Origin: Megamerina dolium
Lineage: Eukaryota; Arthropoda; Insecta; Diptera; Megamerinidae
Length of the DNA stretch: 64,000 nt
Reading direction: 5' to 3'
Assembly (NCBI GenBank): GCA_963854835.1
Contig: OY978527.1
Location: 43,288,040 to 43,352,039 of the forward strand
Shown: positions 47,977-59,721 of the stretch, piece by piece
Numbering within the stretch: the first letter of the stretch is position 1
Layout: each line of letters starts with the position of its first letter
The notes under the pieces: generated by a model
The model's input: only the letters and a program-made list of their open reading frames with translations
Told to the model about the DNA's origin: nothing
Database searches by the model: none
Translations under genes and position numbers: made by a program

Positions 47977-49148
47977 CCCAGAACTACCCGACCTAACAAA
48001 GAAAACAACAAATTTGGGAAAATTTGTCTTTATTTCTACACATGATCTCCTTTTAGCTCTATACAATTTTCCCAGCGATATTGTATAGCTTCGACACCCA
48101 GTTTATAGTATGAACTGTCCAGCACGTTAAAATAGCCATCAACCACAGACTCCACCTCTTCATTGTTTGCAAATCTTCTACCACCAAGCCATTTTTTTCA
48201 AATTTGGAAATAGAAAATAATCCAAGGAGCTAAATTTGGCGAATAAGGTGCGTGCTGAAGCAATACGAGCTTTAATTCATTCGTTTTGGCCATCGCAATA
48301 GCGGATGTATGAACTCACGAATTGCCTTGATGAAACAACACTTTCCTTTTCGCCAAATGCGGATTTTTTTCTTTAATTTAATTAAAAATTATCCCAGCTG
48401 CATCCAAAAAAACAGACGTCATAAGCTTGCCTGCAGATGGAACTGTCTTCGTCTTTTTGGACACGATTCTCCCCTTTCAGTTCACTCTTTTGGCTGCTCC
48501 TTTGTCTCAGGTGTGAACTATTGGTTACGAATCGATGCAAAAGCTCGGCTTTATTACTGCGAAACATCGCCAAACACTCTATAGAAACATCTTCACGACG
48601 TTGTTTTTGTTGCATTGTGCGCAAACGTGGCACCCTTCTTGTACACAGCTTTTTCATCTCCAAATTCTCGGTGAACATATGATGTATAACACTTTTTGAA
48701 ATGCCTGTGATTTCACTTAGCTCACGCATCTTCAGCCGGCGTACATCCAATACCATTTTGTGGATTTTCTTAACCGTTTCTGGCGTGGCCACCTCAATTG
48801 GTCGACCACTACGATGTTCGTCTTGGCAGCTCGTATGACCTCGTTTAAACTCTGCCACCCAATATTTTATGGTCATTAACGAAGGAGCAGACTCCCCCAG
48901 AGTAGAATCTAGTTCGGCTTTAATATTCGTTGGACTGAGACCTTTCAAATGAAAGTGTTGAATTACAAAACGGTGACCAATTTTTTTCATGATTAGAAAT
49001 TAAATGAGGTCGTTAACTTTCGATGGCTCCAAAAAAAAAATACTAACAACATGGCGCCTTTAAACTTAAAACATATGTTTTATAAGGTTGCCCTTTTCAA
49101 ACTGCCACCATCTATATGTCAGGCCGGGTAGTTCTGGGACCGACCTCG
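47977..49148 (-). mobile_element. Mariner element, family B, copy 2
   Basis: 28-bp inverted ends at 47977-48004 and 49121-49148 (core GGTCCCAGAACTACC) differ at a few bases and are flanked by TA (47975-47976, 49149-49150). Length is 1172 bp. Nearly the full coding span is present but damaged at all three catalytic positions. It provides the uninterrupted site for the LINE insertion seen in copy 1. Confidence 0.92.
48036..48990 (-). pseudogene. Mariner B transposase, catalytically dead
   Basis: The ATG at 48990 opens a 202-codon frame: MKKIGHRFVIQHFHLKGLSP, SGRPIEVATPETVKKIHKMV (second HTH), then LRTMQQKQRREDVSIECLAM. After RFVT the MDETWIHHF block present in copy 1 is deleted, so the first catalytic aspartate is lost and the frame changes. 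Further on, the usual HQDN reads HQGNS then a stop, and the usual PDLAPSD reads SPNLAPW. The original end is still visible as YRWENCIELKGDHV and a stop at 48036-48038. All three active-site residues are gone. Confidence 0.9.
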
Positions 49149-49150
49149 TA

Positions 49151-51548
49151 TTAAGTATATATAGAAACTATCTCTCACATTGATTTTAAGTTACCATATT
49201 TTTTTTTGAAATGGTGATTGTCAAGATTTATTTAATATATTCAACAGACTTTAATCAATCAGATATTTTAAAATTTTCCTTTTTTGAGAAGCTGCATTAT
49301 TCTGTACTCGGAAAATAACCGATGTTTTTCAACCCATCTATTTGGTAGAATAAATCTGCATATCAATTTTTTGGTTCTGCAGTAGAAGCTCCCAAAATAC
49401 AACACTATGATACCGCCATACAAAGAGCCTTATTTGTAAAAAGATTTACCACTGCAGCATGAAAGCTGTGACTAAATATTATCGAATATATAATTTTTTT
49501 TTTGCAGGAATGAACACCAATCTTATAATTTTCTGGAAGACACGTTCGATTTTATTCACAAAATTGTCACTCAAAATTGTTCTAATGAAGAGATATTGAC
49601 CATAACCAATTATATTCAGAATATTTGTTCTTCTCTTAGTTTTCGATTGAGTCACCAAATAATATTCCGAATATTTTCCAACTTGGTATCTGTTGTGATT
49701 ATCTTATAATTAATTAAGTATTAACTGGGGGAAAAATCCATAAAAACTGGTTTTCTTCACAAATAAGGTATACAATTAAATGAAAACTACCGTTACTACT
49801 ACAAAGTTAATATTTTGTAGGAAACAAATCACAAAATCATATAAAGAAAGTGCTAATCGACATGTCTAAATTAATTAATTAGAGAAAAAAAGAAAAAGCA
49901 AACATCAGTTGACAATCAATATCAATAAAGTTAACAAATTTGGGTTTAAACATAAACAAAAGAGCCACTGAAACGTTTATCATTTATAACCATATATGTA
50001 GTTATTTGATTCGATTTCAGCACGTGTGTTCATATTCAAATCGAGCTCTTTCCAATACGCTGAATAATCAGGTGTTTGACTTTTCTTCGTGTATGAATCA
50101 AATGAAATAAAAAAATAAAAAACAAAAAGAATGTCTCTTAACAAAAGTTACACATTTATCAATATCAATATAAACAAGAACGATGGATAGATATGGAAAA
50201 AAAAGGGTAAAACACTTCTTGTACTTATTTACATTTTTTAGCTTAAAGCTCCTTGGAATTTTGACAATTTCTCCTATTTCACAACTTCTTCTATTGTTGT
50301 AGTTGTGTTTGTTGTAGAATTTTTAATTTTGTGATTAATTATGAAGCTAATACGCTTATATTTGATAATATGAACACCGTTAAATTTGCTTTGACAATTT
50401 TAAACCTAGCTGACTCAGCTTACTAAAAGTATATGGAGATACTTAACATATCTACATAAGCTTGTCTTAGATGATAATAAAGATTAAGCATTAAGCAGCA
50501 GAGAAGATGGTAGATGAATTAAAAATGATTTTTAATTAATTGCTTGTAATTTAGCGCCACTTATGGTAGTTTTGATTATATCTTATCTCTTCATCTGTAC
50601 TCTCCACAAAACTTTTCTTCTTTTTTTTTAGTTTTTTTATTCATTTCATCTATTTAACATGAGTGTGAAGAATCGATTTGTGTTGTTTACACATTTGATT
50701 ATTACTTGTTCATTTTTAAATCATTGTCACCATCTGCCAAAAGCATTTCTTCGATTATATTTTGGAAAAGATTTTTGAATATTAAGCAGCCTCATGAAAC
50801 AAGCTTTTGTTGCAATCAATTAAAAATGATGCTTGGCATATGGTATGGTGATTTCGTTTATGGTGGAATCGTTTAAAGAAAAACCTCTCAAGATCAGCTT
50901 TTTTATAGAAGCAGTTTTCTGTAGTCTGCTTTAATTTTTGCCGAAACGATAACATTTTTGGTATCATCAAGAAATTAGTCAATATTTAAAAAAATATATT
51001 TATTTTGTATTGGCTGTAAGACATCTTAATGTATTTATAACTGTTATTCTAATATGATTCGATGATAATAAATCGATTTCTTCAATATTTAATTTGTTAA
51101 TTACTGATGATTGTTTGGTTACTATTGTTGTGCAATCACTCATAGAAATTTGTTATTAATTATTAAGATTCGGACGTTGTTATTCGTGGATATATTTTGA
51201 GCAGGTTTACTATATACATTTGTTGCGATTTTTATATCAATATAAATGTCTTACAACCGCAGATTCTAAATTTATGCTATCGTATATAAAATTAAATGAT
51301 CCGATCTGGTGATCACAGTAAGTAATCAAATATAGCAAACCTTGTACTTAGGGGGAAACTTAGGAGATTAGGAGATTTGGTAAGACTTTCAGTAAAACGT
51401 ACGTAAAATTCGATAAAAATTTTTAATGCAAAAAACAATGCAATTCTTGTGGATATTCATGAATTTTAGCACAATCTTTTTAGTTATGTTAAGGGTCAAG
51501 TTCGAAACTCATTTATCTTTTGAGAATGAGATTGTATAGTTCCCGTTG
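49151..51548. other. Unassigned AT-rich DNA
   Basis: No gene or element recognised. Low-complexity T- and A-rich tracts only. Confidence 0.5.
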
Positions 51549-51549
51549 T

Positions 51550-52458
51550 GCAGTGAAAATTGGGAACGACTTCTCCCCGCTGTTTAATACCCGAATGGAG
51601 TTTCAGACATGGTGATTCGTTATTGTGCGACTTCTTCAATTTTATTATGGAGAAAATAATATGAGCTGCTGTTAGAGTATTCCCATGATATTGATATAAT
51701 TGGCATGAATACGCGAACAGTCAATTCAGGATTCTCAGAGTCAAATGGGTCTAAGGTGAACGACGGCAAGATGAAATACGTAGTGTCTGCAAACAAAGAG
51801 CCCCGGCGCCTTGGACAGCACGTTACTGTTGATAACTACGCTTTTGGAGTAGTGACGGCCTTTGTCTATCTTGAAACCAGCATTACCATCAGTAATGACT
51901 TCAACATGGAGATATTGCGAAGGATCACTCTTGCTAACAAGTGCTACGTTGGGCTAAGCAAGCAATTCAAAAGTCGATACCTCTCTCGAGAAACGAAACC
52001 CATACTCTAAATATCTCTTATCATACCTGTCCTTACATACGACGCCGAAGCTTAAACAGTTTCCACTTCGGAGAAGAGAATGCTTGGAGTTTTCGAGAGA
52101 AGAGTCCTACGCAAAATCTTTGGACCTACTTGTGTTGGTGGCGAGTATCGAATTATGTTAGATATAACCATGAACTATATGGGCTGTATGCCACCACCGA
52201 TATAGTAAAACACCATCAAAATTCAGCAGCTGGGCTGACTAGATAATATCGAACGAATGGTAGAACATGCTCCAGCTAAAAAGGTATTGTATTAGGAACC
52301 CGCTAGAGGACCCGCAGTAGAGGCAGACCTAACTTCCGGTAGAAAGACCAAGTGCTGTAGAACTTGACGGTGTTTGGAATTTCCTTCTTTGCTAGCTGGC
52401 GAAGCATGCTAAAATTGACCTAAATCGATTTTCGGTTGTAATGGTCATATAAGTAAGG
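51550..52458 (+). pseudogene. LINE-TAAG copy with 3' end
   Basis: Pieces in several frames follow the order of the copy at 44502. A degraded palm segment at about 51560-51660 is followed by NGSKVNDGKMKYVVSANKEP (compare VNEGKTKYILSANRE). Next come SNDFNMEILRRITLANKCYV, a VFERRVLRKIFGPTCVGGEY-like stretch near 52095-52150, and YNHELYGLYATTD. The 3' end TGACCTAAATCGATTTTCGG and ATATAAGTAAGG matches the 13284 and 34354 copies. Many stops and frameshifts; old copy. Confidence 0.82.
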
Positions 52459-53028
52459 TTCAAGTTTCTCTACTTCAGATAGAATACAAGTGCTTATCCA
52501 TTTTTTCAACTCTGAAAAAATAATATCTTTAGGAAAAATGTTAGAGACCGAAAATGAATGAGAGTTGTCGACAAATTTGATCATTGTAATGTGACCGAGG
52601 AGTGGTGTAATTAAATTTTGGTAAAAACAATTATGTACGGGAGCTCCCACAAAGGGCGGAGATAAAGGCTAATCGTGCTCAAGTAAAATGTTGGAAAGGA
52701 TAATATAATCGCCGAGGTCGTCCTTTCATTTTACTCCTCTAAAGACGATGTTGGAGACCAAAATAAGTGGCAGTTATTGATATGTTTAACCGCTCTAAGT
52801 GCGATCTATTTTATAGAATCATCAATTTTATACGAGAGTCTTCAAAAATTTGACTATAAAAGTGAATTACGTGTGCATTTTTTTTTTTACAATTTTACAA
52901 CAAATACATTTGTCAAATCTCGTTTTTAGTTAAGTATTTTTACTTTCTCGAATAAGACTTGCCGACACTGATTTGTGATAGTTCGATATTTGATTTGCTT
53001 CGATCGACTTTCTGATTGGTGTGTCCAA
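52459..53028. other. Unassigned DNA
   Basis: No gene recognised. A segment at about 52636-52670 (GGGAGCTCCCACAAAGGGCG) loosely resembles 12895-12930 and contains a short palindrome, GGGAGCTCCC. Confidence 0.5.
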
Positions 53029-53039
53029 TAAAGATATAA

Positions 53040-53406
53040 AAAAAAAAAAAAAAAAAAATATGTGGCACTTAAAGCCCCAAAGGGCTCATTGGCCGAGCTT
53101 CTCTTCCATTACTGCTGTGCGTCTTAAATTTTGAACAGTATTAGAATGGACCTACTTATTTTAGCCGGTTCCGAACGGCAGAACACTTGTGACATCACTT
53201 TTTCTGAGCTTTGTCACAGAGTTCTTTTTAGAAGCTTGTTCATGGCAAGTTGTTACTGTCGGAAGAATTGCCACTTGCTTGCCGACAGGTGGGTACCGTT
53301 CGAAAGAAAAATCTTTTCGATATTAAATTTGTTATGCATCAGCCGGGTATTGAACCACGACCTACAGATCAGAAGGCGAACACACTAACCACTGAGCTAC
53401 GGCACT
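53040..53406 (-). mobile_element. tRNA-derived SINE, copy 5, with 11-bp target duplication
   Basis: Nearly identical to copies 2 and 6. On the minus strand it starts GTGCCGTAGCTCAGTGG, has the B-box region GGTTCAATACC, and ends AAGTGCCACATA followed by 19 T. TAAAGATATAA at 53029-53039 and 53407-53417 is a perfect duplication. The T tail here is uninterrupted, unlike the TTTA-type tails of the other copies. Confidence 0.93.
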
Positions 53407-53417
53407 TAAAGATATAA

Positions 53418-54703
53418 CTTAGATTTATTAAAACATATATTTCTTTTTATCAAAAATTAGCCTACAATATAATATTAAGAGATTTACCTGTTAGTTGTAA
53501 TATACTCAAAATCATTTATTATCAAGTTCGAAAGTTTCTACTAGATTTTATAAAATGATTATACATTTATACAGAGCTGTTAACAAATTTGAGGTTAAAG
53601 TTGTAAAACGATTACAATTTGCATAATTTAAAATATTTTATAGCAGATCGATGCTAGATGTAATACATAAAATGTAGACTTTCTATATTGAATTAAGTAT
53701 TGACATGGGAATAACTTAGAATAATTTTCATAATTTATCAGCATTTATATAAATAATTTATTGCTGTTAATATGAATAAGTTGAATTGTTTATTTCATAG
53801 AAAAAGAAGCAGATAATAAACCTAATGATTACTGCATCAATAGCATTAACATACCGGATATGAGTAACTGTTGAGCAATATGATTACATATGCACATAGA
53901 AGTGCTGTTAAAATACTAATCGAAATTATTACATTTTGCAAATATGCGTAATCAAAATGATTTAAATATATAATTGTGGATTGTTTTATATAGTTTTTAT
54001 AGTACATCAGATGAGTGTTGAAATCGTTGCAAATTAATCAGCAAATATTATTTTGCACTTTAATTTGTGCATTCGCATTTCGCGTGTGAATATATGAATA
54101 TTCTCATATTTATTTAAGAATGAAACCAAACCCATATTCTAACATCATTAAATATATATTGTAGTATTATATATAAAAACACTCATTCCATACAATCACT
54201 TTTAATTAAAATAATTTACCATAATTAAATGATTAAGCTACAGCTAAAGCGCACGGGAAAAAAAGCAAAATAGTTCACGATTACTTATTTGAATGTAATA
54301 TCAGCTTCATCATCATTAACCACCATTAGACACTACTACGAGTATTATAATATATATATGCTTATTATTATCGAGTGAGTGATGCCGTGTGAGTTGATAT
54401 TTTTGTTTTTTTGCAATTTCGTCTTAATCTAATCTAATGAGTATACATAATACTATACATTGTATAAGTATTGCTATATTTCACACCATATTATAGCTAA
54501 CATTATTACTCAATATTATTTGAATTTATATCCTCAGTAGGTACTACTAAGTAGTAGTGGTTGGTAGACGTCACCTGGTTATTATTATAACACCACCCTC
54601 TTATTCGAATCACATTACGTGTCACGATTTTTGTGAAAAATTCTAATGCTCTGTGATTATATTATAAATAACACAGAACAACAATTTCGAATCTGTTAAT
54701 TTG
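53418..54703. other. Unassigned AT-rich DNA
   Basis: No gene or element recognised between two SINEs. Confidence 0.5.
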
Positions 54704-54714
54704 CGGAACGATTA

Positions 54715-55080
54715 TAAAATAAAAAAATAAATATGTGGCACATAAAGCCCCAAAGGGCTCATTGGCCGAGCTTCTCTTCCATTACTGTTGTGCGTCTTAA
54801 ATTTTGGACAATATTAGAAGGGACCTACCTATTTTAGCCGGTTCCGAACGGCAGAACACTTGTGACATCACTTTTTCTGAGCTTTGTCACAGAGTTCTTT
54901 TAGAAGCTTTTTCATGGCAAGTTGTTACTGTCGGAAGAATTGCCAATTGCTTGCCGACAGGTGGGTACCGTTCGAAAGAAAAATCTTATCGATATTAAAT
55001 TTGTTACGCATCAGCCGGGGATTGAACCGCGACCTACAGATCAGAAGGCGAACACACTAACCACTGAGCTACGGCACCCA
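54715..55080 (-). mobile_element. tRNA-derived SINE, copy 6, with 11-bp target duplication
   Basis: The best-preserved promoter of the family. The A box TAGCTCAGTGG lies at 55061-55071 and the B box GGTTCAATCCC at 55018-55028 (minus strand), both matching the RNA polymerase III consensus. The tRNA-like head is about 70 nt, followed by a body of roughly 260 nt and a TATTTATTTT-type tail. CGGAACGATTA at 54704-54714 and 55081-55091 is a perfect duplication. A third of the sequence matches no tRNA, so the body is of unknown origin. Confidence 0.94.
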
Positions 55081-55091
55081 CGGAACGATTA

Positions 55092-56640
55092 ATTTATACT
55101 TTTTGAAAAGACGGCACTATTCAGATTTGTTCCTTTAATGTCACACAGAGACTATTAAACAAGAATATCATATTGGGAGCCTGTTGGAAATTGGTGAATA
55201 ATTCTTTTATTTGAAGTAATATTACCTTTCTATCTCATTTTCTCTCACTCTTGTTGTCATATATTTTTACAGCAAAAATTATCGAAATTATTGGACAATC
55301 TCCGCAAAAATTTCACTAGAAAAAAATGTAAAGGAAACAACAGAAGATTATTTGTTTTTATAAAGGATTCATCTTTTTTTCGACTATAATCAGCGTTTCG
55401 TTTAGGTCCTTCAAATCAAGATTCTTCGACTGGAGGCAAGGACTTCCTATCTTCTTCGCCATTTACAATTTTTTCCTGAACGGAGCCATAACCTAAGCAC
55501 AGATCAATCCATTTTTGGCGTATTAAATCAAATAATAGAAATTTTTGATTTGTTTTTTCGGAGGCTAAATGGGTTATTAGTGATTTTTAACACTTTTGTT
55601 GAAGACATTTTGTATTAGTTGTATTGTATGAATATTAAAAAAATTATTATTTATTAAAAGTTTTACCAAAAATATCCAAACTGGCGGCACTGCATGAGAA
55701 AAATAATGTGTAAAAAGATGTGTAAAAATAAAAATCGACCACAAAACCATAGAACCTCAAATACAAGAATTATGAATTTGAAAATAGTCAAAATATGCCT
55801 TTGGAGGAACTGATCTGTACAATGTCCTCTTTCGCAAAATCATATTGTATAGTAATTGTCACGAAAAAAGTGTTTTTGCACTGTGTAATTATATCTTATT
55901 TTTTATATATCATTCAATTAAGTTCTATTGTCATTAATGCTTGTAATGAATCATTATAGTTTTTAATATTAAATATTATTATAAATGTGACAAATGTCAT
56001 CTAAAAAGAATTATTGATGTCAACAATGTTTTCATATTTCATATTTATTATATTCTTAATTGTTATTGTTATTGTTGTTATTATTGCGCATCTTGAAGAT
56101 TTTTTTTTTAATTATTCATTAATTAGTAAATATGTGGGTGTTCAAAAATACATTTAGCAATGATACAACGCCATGGGAGACATTCTTAAATGAATTATGA
56201 AATATTCTCAATACTTGGAATTTCTTATTCGTCTATAAAGAAGATGTGCGCGTGTTTAATTTTGTATTTTATTTTTGGTCGAACAAATTTGTTTAAGATA
56301 ATTCTTTTTTCACACTAGAAATTATCATATATTTACATATTTTTTGTGTTGTACGCATGATATGGATTACTGCTATTTTGGTGCAAAGATTAATTTAAAA
56401 CCATGGACTTGCCTAACTTGAAAAGTTTTATAATTTTAAAGAATTTTTCCCTGACTTTGAATCTTTTTTTTTTACAAATTGGTACAATATATTTCATTCA
56501 AAGTATTTTCTTTCGGAAACCACAAATTTTTCCCATATTTGAGGATGATGTTTTGAATACCTTTTGCTTAAATGAAGCGCATCCAGACAAGGCATTCTGT
56601 TGTGTATTGTAGTGGTAGTGAAAAAGGATAATATCAAGGT
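55092..56640. other. Unassigned AT-rich DNA
   Basis: No gene or element recognised. Confidence 0.5.
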
Positions 56641-56644
56641 TGGG

Positions 56645-57190
56645 CTAAGACTTCTCATCCGCAACTTTCGAAGTACGTTGTAACGGGTTGAGCAACTTGT
56701 GGCCGAATATTGTCATGGCGGAAAATCAACGACTCTTGTCTGATCGCCCATTCCGGTTGATTTTGGTTTAATGCTCACTTCAATTTGATGATTTGTTGTG
56801 GGTAGAGTTCGCCACTAATGGTTTCGCTCGGTTCTAGCAGCACCTAATACACCATACCCTTCTGATTCCACCGAATGTACAGCATCACCTTCGAATTTTT
56901 TGATATTCGATTTGGTTGGTTGGCCAGGTTTCACATATAACTTTTCGCACTTAAGGTTGTCGTAATAGATACATTTTTCATTGCTCTTTTTGCATCTTCA
57001 AATGTTGTTAAACTTCCTGCGCATTTTTTCGCTTGTTTGAAAATCCGAAAAGCATATTCTCCATAAGCCTCACACAGCATGCGATGACTTGCTGCTGCAC
57101 TAATTTTTTCAGATAATTACAGAAATGCAAAGCTTCGCTCGAATGCGGTTTTGTATTCACAAAAGTTGACATAGTCGAAGCAAATAAAAA
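56645..57190 (-). pseudogene. Mariner transposase relic (third lineage)
   Basis: Minus-strand pieces appear in the correct order. MSTFVNTKPHSSEALHF and QQQVIACCVRLMENMLF form a degraded N-terminus. NEKCIYYDNLKCEKLYVKPG is the usual DEKWIYYDN block with the first catalytic D changed to N. ELYPQQIIKLK and QPEWAIRQESLIFRHDNIRP form the second catalytic block, intact HDN. It stops short of the PYSPD block. Frameshifts and stops occur throughout. By its motifs it differs from mariner A and B and looks more like mauritiana-type mariners. Terminal repeats were not found. Confidence 0.75.
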
Positions 57191-57575
57191 TATGTTGTTT
57201 ACACTTCGAAAGAATCACACATAGTGACATTCTGAGCCTAATGATGATGCTTCAATATGAAGACAGTCGCCATATTATCCGATGAAATGCGTCTGATGTT
57301 TCTTAAAAATGTAGACATTTGTGGACACAAATATTGAAATAAAAACACACATTTAATTAAAATGTCTGATAGATTTATGAACAATATATCGTAATTCTTT
57401 ATCTAAGTATATTATAATCACATTTATAAGAATCGATTGCTTCAGCATGAAACATAAAACGATACTGGATACAAAACAATTCAATGTAGATGTGGTGTTG
57501 AGGCCAGTGTACTTGAAATGTATCAGATGAGCTTGAATAGATTTATACCTATATAGACCATATGTTTGACTATCT

Positions 57576-58145
57576 TCAACTTAAGAGTACAACAATAATA
57601 TAGCGCACAAACCAAAATATCATAATGGCATGCCAAAGCGTCAAATCATTCGTAGACAATCGCGTCGCTCCATCGGCTAGTTTTAGTCGAGTACGCATGG
57701 TATAATGCAAAGCTACATCTGTATTTAATGGAGGATCAACTTTACGACCTTCTGCTTCCATACATATACGCACCAATTCATCAACCATTTGTATGTTGAA
57801 ATTGAAACAAAATATATCGGCTGCCAGTAGTGTTATAGTGCTATTATTCGATGTGCACTCAAATGATTTCACAGTTTGAAATCTCGGTTCATTACATGCG
57901 TGTAATTCCGATAGACAAAATGATATAAAATATTGTGTCTCAAGATCACTAACCCTGTATACAACATATGGTCTGCCGGGTGCTATTCGATTATCACGAT
58001 ATTTAATAGACAATTCCAATGGATAGGAACCCTTACAATAGAAGTGGAATAGGGTATTGTTAACAAACTTACAACGTCCCGTCAAATCCACAGAGAGGAC
58101 ATTCTTGAGGATTTGAAGTAGTAAGAGTAACAGCACTAGTTTCAT
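57576..58145 (-). CDS. Uncharacterised secreted or GPI-anchored cysteine-containing protein (189 aa)
   Basis: I do not recognise this protein. Residues 1-19 (MKLVLLLLLLQILKNVLSV) form a clear signal peptide. The mature part has seven cysteines (25, 37, 77, 84, 97, 113, 128), suggesting disulfides in an extracellular domain, and N-glycosylation sequons at N29 and N100/N101. The last 22 residues are hydrophobic (LTLWHAIMIFWFVRYIIVVL), preceded by a small-residue stretch near 158-166, as in GPI-anchored or single-pass proteins. One continuous exon, start to stop, with these topogenic signals at both ends is unlikely by chance. It lies between two mariner relics but has no transposon motif. A TATA-like run lies about 120 bp upstream and ATTAAA about 220 bp downstream (57352-57357), both weak. 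It could also be one exon of a longer gene. Expression is unproven. Confidence 0.68.
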   Translation of the reverse strand: MKLVLLLLLLQILKNVLSVDLTGRCKFVNNTLFHFYCKGSYPLELSIKYRDNRIAPGRPYVVYRVSDLETQYFISFCLSELHACNEPRFQTVKSFECTSNNSTITLLAADIFCFNFNIQMVDELVRICMEAEGRKVDPPLNTDVALHYTMRTRLKLADGATRLSTNDLTLWHAIMIFWFVRYIIVVLLS

Positions 58146-58689
58146 AATTGATATTTCGATGGCATTGTTTATTATTGTTGCTTTAATTATTCTTATTTAC
58201 AGTTTTCAGTGTTGATTACATTGCTATTCTGCCTTTCCATTTAATTGGTTTGCACATTTTTTGTATATATATTTTTTTTTGTTAGTTTTAGGTAATTTTG
58301 AAAAAAGTCGTATTAATGGTGTAATTTTTCTGTTTTTTGTAATTACTTAAAATAAATTTGTACTATGCTTGTGTCATGATTTATTGATGACAGTAAAAAA
58401 AAAATTGTTTTATGAAATAGATTATTTTGACATTATACTCGCTTCATAGTTTACAATTTGGAAAATTTGACATCAATTGTGTTCGAATAATATTTCATTG
58501 AATAAAAGTATAATATCTATAGATTATAATACATAAAGTTAACATCAGCGAAATATTATATTCTAAATGACCAAAATGGTGGCATACATTAATTATTTTT
58601 ACATATATGGAAAACAAAATTTTTAAAATCCATTACGTATCTTCTGACAATTTCAACTTTATGTGTTATAGATTTCTAGGAAGAATTTT
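58146..58689. other. Upstream flank of the candidate gene, AT-rich
   Basis: No coding frame. It would hold the promoter of the 57576-58145 gene if that is real; see the TATA-like site. Otherwise unassigned. Confidence 0.45.
58263..58271 (-). promoter_or_regulatory. TATA-like run upstream of candidate gene
   Basis: TATATATAC on the minus strand, about 118 bp before the ATG at 58145. In DNA this AT-rich such runs are common, so it is weak support only. Confidence 0.22.
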
Positions 58690-59130
58690 TATTAATCACC
58701 TTTCGCAATCTTTCGGATGGAGGCCTTGTTCCATCTTCGTAGAATTACTGTGGGATTAGGTCGAAGAACATCGGCAAGTGATCTTCGGATTCATTTTTAG
58801 ACTGCTCTTTTTCTCCTATAGAGAATTTTCAAGCTACCGAAGTATATAGTAGTATAAGGGGCAACGTTAGGGCTGAATGATGGATGGACCAAAACTTCAG
58901 AACCAAACTACTCCAATATTCGCCAGATCTTCAAAAATATGTGTGGTCTCTCCTTGTAGCGATTTCGTGAATTCCGATTCCATTTGCTTAATTACTTCGC
59001 ACAATTCATTAGTTGCTCTCGTTAGAGTGCCGAATCGATCGTTTTGCTAAAATGGAGTTGCTCGTAATTGATAATTCCCCTTTATCTCCCACCAGCAATA
59101 AGAGATAACCTTCTTATTCGTCAATCATGA
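58690..59130 (-). pseudogene. Mariner transposase relic (fourth lineage), C-terminal half
   Basis: Minus-strand pieces in order: KKVISYCWWEIKGNYQLRAT (the KVLLxIWWDxxGxxYYEL block), RDHTYF where ARPHT.. would be, then FGSEVLVHPSFSPNVAPY (the WEVLxHPPYSPDLAPSDY block). Next is FGSLKIL, and finally FFDLIPQ, stop, FYEDGTRPPSERLRKV (the C-terminal FYxxGIxKLPERWxK block). Catalytic aspartates are lost. A 74-codon plus-strand frame at 59127-59351 overlaps its upstream side and is not credible. Ends not found. Confidence 0.68.
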
Positions 59131-59721
59131 CCTTACAAATTCTTCTAGCGTATCTGATCGCCTCTTTCTTGTCCGTTTTCGCCGCATATTACCGTGATCA
59201 CTCGCTTCAGAGAACATGCAAATGCAGTTTAGTTCATGCAACATCCACAGAAAGACTTCTTGACAAATCGCATGGAAATAATTTGATAAAGTTTTCTGAA
59301 TTTTATAGAATTTTGACGAACTTTTCGGTGATTTTAATGGAAATCATTTGAACCAAAGTTGTGCCACATATATCGATTTGGTATTTTGTCCATAAGTTGC
59401 CCGAACTTTTTCAGAAGTGTGCATTGCGTTTTCACTTCTCTGGAAGTAAGAGTAAAATTTCACGGACTTTCTCAATAGAAAACTCTATTTTCAAACTCAA
59501 ATAAATTTTTAATCTTTAGAACATATTACGGACTTTCTTCGCTCATCTTCAATATTCACTGAAATGTCGCCATTTAAGTGCAATATAAAATGGCTCTCAG
59601 CAATCAATTTGGTTATGACCCTGCATAGTCTAGAAGTAGACACAGGGTTGCAAAGAGACTTGAATGTCACTGTAGATCCAAACTGACATGCAATTCTATT
59701 TGTTTTCTATGTCATTGCCAA
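59131..59721. other. Unassigned; may include N-terminal remains of the mariner relic
   Basis: No readable motif. Located between two mariner relics. Confidence 0.45.

Noticed and set aside
59127..59351. 74-codon plus-strand frame with a hydrophobic start
   Set aside because: It overlaps the minus-strand mariner relic and its continuation; the hydrophobic start is chance. No cysteine pattern or homology seen.
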